A stretch of 12,610 nt of DNA from an uncultured Ruminococcus sp. (GTDB lineage Bacteria; Bacillota; Clostridia; Oscillospirales; Acutalibacteraceae), in NCBI GenBank assembly GCA_905234305.1, contig CAJOHT010000031.1, forward strand, positions 1 through 12,610, written 5' to 3'. The notes under the pieces are model-generated. The model saw nothing but the letters and a program-made list of their open reading frames with translations, made no database searches and was not told the DNA's origin. The stretch's first letter is position 1. Each line of letters opens with the position of its first letter. The translations under genes were made by a program, and so were the position numbers. This document shows, piece after piece, positions 5,671 to 11,517 of the stretch.

Positions 5671-6111
5671 CTATTTTTTCAATGTACCGCTTACGCATTT
5701 ACTCTGAGCCATAAGCTCGGCGTTCGTTACCTTAGTAATATCTACGGAGAAAAGATGATTATATCCCTGTACCTCCGCTAAGGAATCGTCGTCAATTACA
5801 ATAACCTTTCCGTCCTTAAACACAAGCAGATCCCTCGCGGAAATCGAAGAAAGCGTGTATCTTACGAAGCACGGCGAGTTAGTGCTTGCGGGTAAAATCT
5901 TATAATCAAGATATTTCTCAACTATACTCTTGTCACCGTGAGTATAAGTTTCCGTAAGCCACTTAACGGTAGCCTCAAGCGCCTCGTTTGTAGAAAAATC
6001 CGTCTTTTGCACATCAACATTACCTGAACCATTGCAGGAACAGGAGGTTATAATTCCTGTAGAGAATAATGATATCACTACAATCAATAATATCGCGGTA
6101 ATTCTTTTCAC
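5671..6111 (-). CDS. Small secreted lipoprotein, paralogue of the neighbour
   Basis: This predicted lipoprotein of 146 residues begins MKRITAILLIVVISLFSTGI (GTG start) and then has the lipobox ITSC. Shared blocks with the next gene are YKILPAS, CFVRYTL, LVFKDGKVIVI, FSVDITKVTNAELMAQ and CVSG. It lacks the acidic linker. The GTG at 6111 is preferred over an in-frame GTG at 6120 because AAAGGA lies 10 bases before 6111 but only one base before 6120. The gene begins the operon that continues to the second lipoprotein and the dehydrogenase. The function is unknown. The conserved C-terminal cysteine (CVSG/CISG) is present in both copies. Confidence 0.78.
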   Translation of the reverse strand: MKRITAILLIVVISLFSTGIITSCSCNGSGNVDVQKTDFSTNEALEATVKWLTETYTHGDKSIVEKYLDYKILPASTNSPCFVRYTLSSISARDLLVFKDGKVIVIDDDSLAEVQGYNHLFSVDITKVTNAELMAQSKCVSGTLKK

Positions 6112-6132
6112 AATAAGCACATCCTTTAGTCA

Positions 6133-6166
6133 GTAAAAACATAGTCGGGAATCACTTCCCGACTAT
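6133..6166 (-). terminator. Terminator of the symporter gene
   Basis: ATAGTCGGGAA (6141-6151) and TTCCCGACTAT (6156-6166) form a perfect 11-bp stem with a four-base loop. On the minus strand it is followed by GTTTTTAC. It sits between the symporter stop and the lipoprotein genes. Confidence 0.85.
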
Positions 6167-6167
6167 A

Positions 6168-6196
6168 ATTTTAATATTTTATCAACACTTAGTCAA
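6168..6196 (-). promoter_or_regulatory. Likely promoter of the lipoprotein-dehydrogenase operon
   Basis: On the minus strand, TTGACT (6196-6191) is followed after 17 bases by TAAAAT (6173-6168). The -35 box overlaps the last codons and stop of the symporter gene. Transcription would begin near 6161, inside the second arm of the symporter terminator hairpin. The new transcript would then lack an intact terminator stem. Confidence 0.6.
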
Positions 6197-7745
6197 GTGA
6201 ATTTTTCTGCTTAACGGGAACCTGCTTCTCATAGCAAGCGAAAGCGTCATCAACGAGTTTCTTCTCAGGTTTAGGAGAAATAAGGCTGACAACAGGTACA
6301 ATAATAAGTCCCGCGAGCATCGCGAACGCGCCGCAGTTTATCGGCGACTGTAAAATAACTGGGAACATATCTCTAAAGAAAAGGTTAAGGAGCATAATTC
6401 CCGCTCCGAAAATAAAGCTTACCCAGCAGGAAGTTTTCGTAGTCTTTTTCCAGTACAGCCCGTAAAGGAAGGGAGCGAGGAACGCGCCCGCCAGAGCGCC
6501 CCACGACACGCCCATAAGCTGAGCGATAAACTTAACCGACTCGTCCGCGCTCTTTACCTGGTATATAGCGATAAACGCGGCTATAGCGATAAATACTACG
6601 ATAAATATCCTTATAATCAAAACTTCCTTCTTCTGGCTCATTTTCTTTATAAAATTACCCTTTAAAAAGTCGATAGTCAAAGTTGAGGAAGAAGCGATAA
6701 CGAGTGAGGATAAAGTTGACATCGAAGCCGAAAGCACGAGTATAACAACTATCGCGATAAGTATAGGAGATAAATTAGAAAGCATATTCGGGATAATCGA
6801 ATCGAACACTATTGAGCCGTCGGGCGCTGTTTCGGGCGTAAATAAACGACCGAAGCCGCCGAGGAAGTAGCATCCGCCCGCTACAATAAACGCGAACGCG
6901 GTTGAGATAACCGTACCCTTTCGGATATGCTTTTCACTCTTTATAGCGTAGAACTTCTGAACCATCTGCGGAAGTCCCCATGTACCGAGCGAGGTAAGGA
7001 TAACAACGCCTAAAAGATTGAACGGATCAGGACCGAAGAATGAGTTAAACGCTCCGGGAGTAGTTACCTGAGGATCTTTTACCATAGCCAATCCGTTGAG
7101 TGCTTCCATAAATCCGCCCTTACTCATAAGCACGGCTGCGATAACCGCTACAATACCGACGATCATAATAAGTCCCTGAATAAAATCGTTAATAGCGGTA
7201 GCCATATATCCGCCCGCGATTACGTAAATACCGGTAAGCACAGACATAATAACGATACACCATGTATAATCGATTCCGAAAGCCATACTGAACAGTCTTG
7301 AAAGTCCGTTATAAAGCGAAGCGGTATACGGAATAAGGAATATAAATGTTATAACCGAAGCGCCGATTTTCAGCCCGCCGCTTTTGAAACGTTTCCCGAA
7401 GAAATCGGGCATAGTCGCCGAGTCAAGATGCTGAGTCATAATTCTGGTTCTTCTTCCGAGGATTACCCACGCCAAAAGCGAACCGATAAGCGCGTTTCCG
7501 ATTCCTATCCAGGTCGAAGCTATACCGTATTTCCATCCGAACTGACCCGCGTAACCGATAAAGATTACCGCGGAAAAATATGATGTGCCGTAAGCGAAAG
7601 CCGTAAGCCACGGACCTACGCTTCGTCCGCCAAGCACGAAACCGTTAACATCGGTAGCGTGTCTTCGGCAGTAGATACCTACGCCGATCATAATACCGAA
7701 GAATACCACCAGAAAAACCAGTGAAAGTATACCTTTTAAATCCAT
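6189..7745 (-). CDS. Sodium:solute symporter (SSS family)
   Basis: This 518-residue integral membrane protein has about 13 hydrophobic helices and uses the sodium gradient to import a small solute. Family marks include FVLGGRSVGPWLTAFAYGTS at residues 36-55, the helix-5 motif GGYMATAINDFIQG at 178-191 (D187, Q190), GTWGLPQMVQKFYA at 254-267, and the serine/threonine-rich sodium-site helix SASMSTLSSLVIASSS at 339-354. The length is typical. The start is the ATG at 7745, with AAGGAGG upstream. The solute cannot be read from sequence; SSS members carry proline, pantothenate, acetate, sugars and more. The neighbouring acyl-CoA ligase remnant, with a shared upstream element, points towards a carboxylic acid. 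That is inference. Confidence 0.92.
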   Translation of the reverse strand: MDLKGILSLVFLVVFFGIMIGVGIYCRRHATDVNGFVLGGRSVGPWLTAFAYGTSYFSAVIFIGYAGQFGWKYGIASTWIGIGNALIGSLLAWVILGRRTRIMTQHLDSATMPDFFGKRFKSGGLKIGASVITFIFLIPYTASLYNGLSRLFSMAFGIDYTWCIVIMSVLTGIYVIAGGYMATAINDFIQGLIMIVGIVAVIAAVLMSKGGFMEALNGLAMVKDPQVTTPGAFNSFFGPDPFNLLGVVILTSLGTWGLPQMVQKFYAIKSEKHIRKGTVISTAFAFIVAGGCYFLGGFGRLFTPETAPDGSIVFDSIIPNMLSNLSPILIAIVVILVLSASMSTLSSLVIASSSTLTIDFLKGNFIKKMSQKKEVLIIRIFIVVFIAIAAFIAIYQVKSADESVKFIAQLMGVSWGALAGAFLAPFLYGLYWKKTTKTSCWVSFIFGAGIMLLNLFFRDMFPVILQSPINCGAFAMLAGLIIVPVVSLISPKPEKKLVDDAFACYEKQVPVKQKNSLD

Positions 7746-7764
7746 TTTTATTTCCTCCTTAAAT

Positions 7765-7788
7765 TTATCGCTTTAAATGATTAAAGCG
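7765..7788. promoter_or_regulatory. Palindromic operator-like site before the symporter gene
   Basis: CGCTTTAA (7769-7776) and TTAAAGCG (7781-7788) form a perfect inverted repeat with a four-base spacer. The 13 bases TTATCGCTTTAAA (7765-7777) recur exactly in front of the acyl-CoA ligase gene (9536-9548). The ribosome site lies only about five bases downstream, so this is more likely an operator than a -10 region. I could not place a convincing promoter here. Confidence 0.5.
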
Positions 7789-7796
7789 CAAATCTT

Positions 7797-7836
7797 TTAA
7801 AATAAACCTTTTCAAGGGACGTATCCCTTGAAAAGG
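7797..7836 (-). terminator. Terminator of the acyl-CoA ligase gene
   Basis: CCTTTTCAAGGGA (7807-7819) and TCCCTTGAAAAGG (7824-7836) pair perfectly over 13 bases with a four-base loop. On the minus strand it is followed by TTTATTTT. It lies 15 bases after the ligase stop. Confidence 0.88.
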
Positions 7837-7851
7837 ATATTAAAAACAAGC

Positions 7852-9462
7852 TTAAAGCAATGACTTCGAGTCAATCTCATTCTGTTTAGCTACTACACTC
7901 TCGCCGCAGTACATTTTCCTTAAAACAGGCTTCTCGATTTTACCTGTCGGGTTTCTGGGAACGTCGGCAAAGATAAGTTTTCTCGGGCGTTTATATCGAG
8001 GTAATTCCATACAGAACTCATTAACCTCTTCCTCGCTTAAGGAATAATCGGGTTTAACCTCAATAACAGCCGCCGCGATTTCGCCGAGACGCTGGTCGGG
8101 AAGTCCGATAACGGCAACATCCTTTATAGCGTCATTAGAACGCAGGAAGTCCTCAATCTGAACGGGATAAATATTTTCTCCGCCCGAGATAATAACGTCT
8201 TTTTTACGGTCTACGAGATAGATAAAACCGTCCTTATCGTACTCAGCCATATCTCCCGTATAAAGCCAGCCCTCGTCGTCGAGAACCTCCTCGGTAGCCT
8301 TAACATCTTTATAAACGCCCTTGGTAACAGTGTTGCGGTTTTCGTCAACAATACGCACTTCCCAGCCGTAGCCCGCTACTCCTATAGCTCCGACCTTATC
8401 GGTGTTCTCAACGCCTAAATGAACGCATCCGGGTCCGATAGACTCGCTTAAACCGTAGTTTGTATCGTAACTGTGATTAGGGAACACAGTCTTCCAACGC
8501 TTAATAAGCGTCGGAGGTACAGGCTGAGCGCCTATATGCATTAATCTCCACTGACTCAGTTCATAATCGTCAAGATTGATCTTTCCGCTCTCGATAGCAT
8601 CGAGAATATCCTGAGCCCACGGAACAAGAAGCCATACTATCGAACATCTTTCTTCACTTACGGTACGGATGATCCATTCAGGACTTACTCCGCGGAGTAT
8701 AACAGCCTTACCGCCCGAATATAAACTTCCGAACCAGTGCATCTTAGCTCACGTATGATAAAGCGGCGGAATACACAGGAACACGTCATCCTTAGTTTGT
8801 CCGTGATGAGCATGTTCAACCTTAGCGGAATGCACAAGCGCCTTATGAGCGTGAAGAATAGCTTTCGGGAAACCCGTAGTACCCGAAGAAAAGTAAATAG
8901 CGCCGTAATCGTCGTCAGTAATATACACGCTCGGAGCGTGGGATGAACAGTAATGTATCAGCTTTTCGTAGCTGTCGGCGAATGACGGACACTCGTCGCC
9001 TACATAAAAAGTATTTTTTACCTTAGGAACCTTATCGAGGATCTCCTCTACCCTGCCGATAAACTCGGGTCCGAATACAAGCACATCGGAATCCGACTGC
9101 TTAAGGCAGTATTCGATTTCGTCAGCGGTATATCGGAAGTTAAGCGGAACAGCGATAGCTCCCATTTTCAGCGTTCCAAAATAAATCGGAAGCCAGTCGA
9201 TGCAGTTCATAAGGAGAATGGCGACCTTATCGCCTTTCTTAACCCCTCTCGTTAAAAGCAGATTAGCAAATTGATTGGCTTTAACATCGAACTCGCCCCA
9301 TGTAAGCTGTTTTCTGAACGCTCCAGAACGGTTAGACTCGATAAGAGAATACTCTCTCCATGTTACGTGAGGTATACTCTTTACCTCGGGATTAATCTCC
9401 ACAAGCGCGATATCATCCTTAAAATAAGTCGCGTTTCTCGTTAAGAATTCTGTAATCGGCAT
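7852..9462 (-). pseudogene. Acyl-CoA ligase (AMP-binding), interrupted by in-frame TGA
   Basis: This is an adenylate-forming ligase of about 537 codons, of the kind that activates a carboxylic or fatty acid to its CoA ester. One frame runs from the ATG at 9462 to 7852 but is cut by TGA at 8751-8749 (codon 238). Before it are the ATP motif SSGTTGFPK (codons 192-200) and LCIPPLYHT. After it come AKMHWFGS, MHIGAQPVPP, the A5 motif NYGLSES, YTGD, LVDRKKDVIISGGENIYP and the catalytic-lysine motif NPTGKIEK. As I recall, relatives read LYHTGAKMHWFGS, so TGA likely replaces a GGA glycine codon. In addition, the A6 region (usually GEL..KGP.VM.GYY) is missing between KG and VYKD near 8316. Two lesions favour a decaying gene. 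The downstream piece (ATG at 8742) could at most yield a non-functional C-terminal fragment. The substrate is unknown. Confidence 0.82.
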
Positions 9463-9500
9463 AATCTTTCCATCAACTTTCTTTCATAGACATAAAAATA

Positions 9501-9517
9501 CTCCATATCATATGGAG
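9501..9517. promoter_or_regulatory. 17-base palindrome in the ligase leader
   Basis: CTCCATAT (9501-9508) and ATATGGAG (9510-9517) are perfect mirror complements around one central base. With only one base between the arms it is more likely a protein-binding site than a hairpin. It lies about 11 bases after the predicted start of transcription of the ligase gene. Confidence 0.45.
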
Positions 9518-9534
9518 CTAACAATTTCTTATAT

Positions 9535-9563
9535 ATTATCGCTTTAAAGTGTTGAATTGTCAA
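9535..9563 (-). promoter_or_regulatory. Promoter of the acyl-CoA ligase gene with operator in its spacer
   Basis: On the minus strand, a perfect TTGACA (9563-9558) is followed after 17 bases by GATAAT (9540-9535). The spacer contains AACACTTTAAAGC (9553-9541), the box repeated at 9638-9650 and, in part, before the symporter gene. A protein bound there would block RNA polymerase. Confidence 0.6.
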
Positions 9564-9591
9564 GTATAAACAAAGATTGTAACATAACTTT

Positions 9592-9624
9592 GTAAGCCTT
9601 GCACAAAAGAAGGCTTGTTTTTTC
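9592..9624 (+). terminator. Plus-strand hairpin with T run (possible terminator)
   Basis: AAGCCTT (9594-9600) and AAGGCTT (9610-9616) can pair across nine bases, with two further G-U pairs outside, and GTTTTTT follows. No plus-strand gene lies before it. It would end only a very short transcript from the weak promoter-like TTGTCA-17-TAACAT at 9557-9585, so its role is unclear. Confidence 0.35.
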
Positions 9625-9637
9625 GTTGAAATTGCTT

Positions 9638-9681
9638 AACACTTTAAAGCATAACAGCTTTAAAGCGTTAAAGTTTTTTTT
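9638..9681. repeat. Inverted repeat of CTTTAAAG boxes
   Basis: AACACTTTAAAGC (9638-9650) and GCTTTAAAGCGTT (9657-9669) are complementary at 12 of 13 positions across a six-base spacer. Eight T follow at 9674-9681. It can be read as a pair of operator boxes related to the one in the ligase promoter, or as an AT-rich plus-strand terminator. Confidence 0.5.
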
Positions 9682-9824
9682 ATATTCACTTTAATCTGTA
9701 CAGTTCCTCTCGTAAATGTGCTGTCCCCCTGACTTTATTGCCTTTGCCAAATTTCGTATAATTGGAAAACGTTCTTCGTTCGACTATTTCCCTATCACTT
9801 ACAAATTAACTATAAACTATCAAA

Positions 9825-9847
9825 TAAAAAACGGCTCCGCAGAGCCG
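9825..9847 (-). terminator. Terminator of murC
   Basis: On the minus strand, CGGCTC-TGCG-GAGCCG (9847-9832) forms a GC-rich stem of six pairs, followed by TTTTTTA. It begins seven bases after the murC stop. Confidence 0.85.
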
Positions 9848-9853
9848 CATTTT

Positions 9854-11233
9854 TTACTTATACTTTTCCTTCAATTTCTTAAGTATCATATTAGCGCACA
9901 TATACACATTACCGCCGCCCATGGTAAGGATCAAATCCCCCGCCTCGGCATTTTCGCATACATATTCGGTAATATCCTCGAATGTATCAATACATTTTGA
10001 GTTCGGCACCTTAGCGCCCAAATCTGTCGAATAGATATTATACGTGTTAGTTTCACGCACAGGCAAAATCTCAGATATAATCGCCTCGTCGGGGATTTTT
10101 AAAGCCTCGGCGAAATCGTCAAGCAGCATAGCGGTTCTTGAGAAGGTATGAGGCTGGAATACCGCCCAAACCTTTTTGAATCCCATATTCATAGCAGCAT
10201 TAAGCGTCGCGGTAAGCTCAGTAGGATGATGGGCAAAATCGTCAGCCACCGTAATATCCCCAGGTGTTCCGAGAATTTCAAAACGTCTGTGAACTCCACC
10301 GAATTTTTCAAGATTCTCCGAAATTTCCTTAGCTGTAGCTCCTAAGTAATGAGCTGTAGCTGCTGTCGCAAGCGCGTTATAAATATTATGCTTGCCTGGT
10401 ACCATTAACTTGATTGTACAGAGCTTTTCTCCCCTTCTCATAAGGTCGAAGCTCTCGTGAACACCCTTATCGGCGCTGATATTCTCGGCGTAATAATCGT
10501 TTGAACTGTCAAAACCGTAAGTGATTTTAACGATCTTAACATCCTCGACAGCGTCCATAGTATTTTTATCGTCGCCGTTTAAGATAAGCGCGCCCGTAGT
10601 CTGTTTAGCAAACTGGTTAAACGATTTTTTTATATTATCGAGGTTTTTAAAATAATCGAGATGGTCGGCGTCAATATTAAGTATTACCGAGATAAACGGC
10701 GTAAGCTCAAGGAAGGTATCTACATACTCGCATGCCTCGCATACGATAATATCGCTCTGACCTACATAGCTGTTGCCCCCGATAAAAGGAAGTTTTCCGC
10801 CTATTATAGCCGACGGGTCGAATCCCGCGCCGATCAAAACCTGAGTCAGCATACCCGTGGTACTTGTTTTACCGTGAGTACCCGAAACCGCTATACTGCG
10901 GTTATAACGGCGGCAAACTATACCGAGCATAACGCTTCTCTCTATACAGGGGATACCGCGCTTTACTGCCTCAGCTCGCTCGGGATTATTTTCCTTAACC
11001 GCCGCAGAATATACAACAAGCTCCGCACCGTCGATATTCTCAGCCTTATGCCCCATAAACACGGGGATTCCGTATCCCTTGATTTTATCGAGAGTTTCTC
11101 CCTCGTTCATATCGGACCCCTGGATCTCAAAGCCCTCGCTCATAAGTATCTCGGCAAGCGGACACATTCCGCTTCCGCCTATTCCGATAAAATGTATTCT
11201 TTTTTTATTGTCGAGAAGATGGTCATATTTCAT
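9854..11233 (-). CDS. murC: UDP-N-acetylmuramate--L-alanine ligase
   Basis: This cytoplasmic enzyme adds L-alanine to UDP-N-acetylmuramic acid with ATP, the first amino acid of the peptidoglycan stem peptide. The protein has 459 residues, as usual for the family. Domain 1 begins with the UDP-binding HFIGIGGSGM at residues 14-23. The Mur ligase ATP loop GTHGKTSTT is at 118-126. CEACEYVDTFL at 165-175 and NIDADHLDYF at 186-195 bind metal and substrate. GKHNIYNALA is at 280-289. DDFAHHPTE at 331-339 starts the C-terminal domain. The alanine-type signature with HHPTE separates MurC from MurD/E/F. The start ATG at 11233 has GAGG eight bases upstream. It appears to be a single-gene unit with its own promoter and terminator, away from any mur cluster. 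Confidence 0.97.
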   Translation of the reverse strand: MKYDHLLDNKKRIHFIGIGGSGMCPLAEILMSEGFEIQGSDMNEGETLDKIKGYGIPVFMGHKAENIDGAELVVYSAAVKENNPERAEAVKRGIPCIERSVMLGIVCRRYNRSIAVSGTHGKTSTTGMLTQVLIGAGFDPSAIIGGKLPFIGGNSYVGQSDIIVCEACEYVDTFLELTPFISVILNIDADHLDYFKNLDNIKKSFNQFAKQTTGALILNGDDKNTMDAVEDVKIVKITYGFDSSNDYYAENISADKGVHESFDLMRRGEKLCTIKLMVPGKHNIYNALATAATAHYLGATAKEISENLEKFGGVHRRFEILGTPGDITVADDFAHHPTELTATLNAAMNMGFKKVWAVFQPHTFSRTAMLLDDFAEALKIPDEAIISEILPVRETNTYNIYSTDLGAKVPNSKCIDTFEDITEYVCENAEAGDLILTMGGGNVYMCANMILKKLKEKYK

Positions 11234-11274
11234 TTCAAAACCTCATTTCCCTGCATATAGCTTATTACCTCTAT

Positions 11275-11303
11275 ATTATATTGCTTTTCGGGATAAAAAT
11301 AAA
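11275..11303 (-). promoter_or_regulatory. Possible murC promoter
   Basis: On the minus strand a perfect TATAAT (11280-11275) lies 41 bases before the murC ATG. The matching -35 position at 17 bases is only TTTATT, so the -10 box carries the call. Confidence 0.45.
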
Positions 11304-11478
11304 TACCTTTTTGGAAAAATATAAATAATTCTCGCATATTGCCAAATTATGAGAAGAATGATAATATATTTTTATATATCCTCGTCATTCGTGGACACTC
11401 CTATCTTAAATACATATCCCCCCGTACGTTAATGTACTATGAAATTTTGGATAAGAAGATAAACGTTCTGCGCTCGAC

Positions 11479-11487
11479 TGGTATTAT
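11479..11487 (+). promoter_or_regulatory. Possible extended -10 promoter for the rRNA methyltransferase gene
   Basis: TGG-TATTAT (11479-11487) is an extended -10 box about 30 bases before the ATG at 11518. No good -35 box is seen at 16-18 bases. The rest of the gap from 11304 to 11478 shows no gene; a 60-codon frame from 11339 overlaps the methyltransferase start and has no ribosome site. Confidence 0.35.
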
Positions 11488-11517
11488 GAGAACCGATAAT
11501 CTAAAAAGGGGAAAACT

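Larger units (their letters stand above)
9463..9853. other. Gene-free gap rich in inverted repeats, between murC and the ligase gene
   Basis: This 391-base stretch lies between the murC stop and the ligase start, both genes reading leftwards. It holds the ligase promoter (9535-9563), a 17-base palindrome (9501-9517), and three copies of a CTTTAAAG-centred box (9541, 9641 and 9657). It also has two plus-strand hairpins followed by T runs (9592-9624 and 9638-9681), and the murC terminator (9825-9847). Bases 9682-9820 show nothing I recognise. A 94-codon plus-strand frame from 9716 runs into murC antisense and looks like chance. Confidence 0.65.

Noticed and set aside
8749..8751. TGA read as selenocysteine or as a reassigned codon
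   Set aside because: The position is glycine in relatives as I recall them, no selenocysteine insertion hairpin is evident after it, and TGA ends several intact genes in the window.
9716..10000. 94-codon plus-strand frame in the murC-ligase gap
   Set aside because: Most of it is antisense to murC and crosses its terminator, with no promoter or ribosome site.
10661..11260. 199-codon plus-strand frame opposite murC
   Set aside because: It is antisense to a highly conserved gene, with no ribosome site and no family resemblance; it is a shadow of murC codon use.
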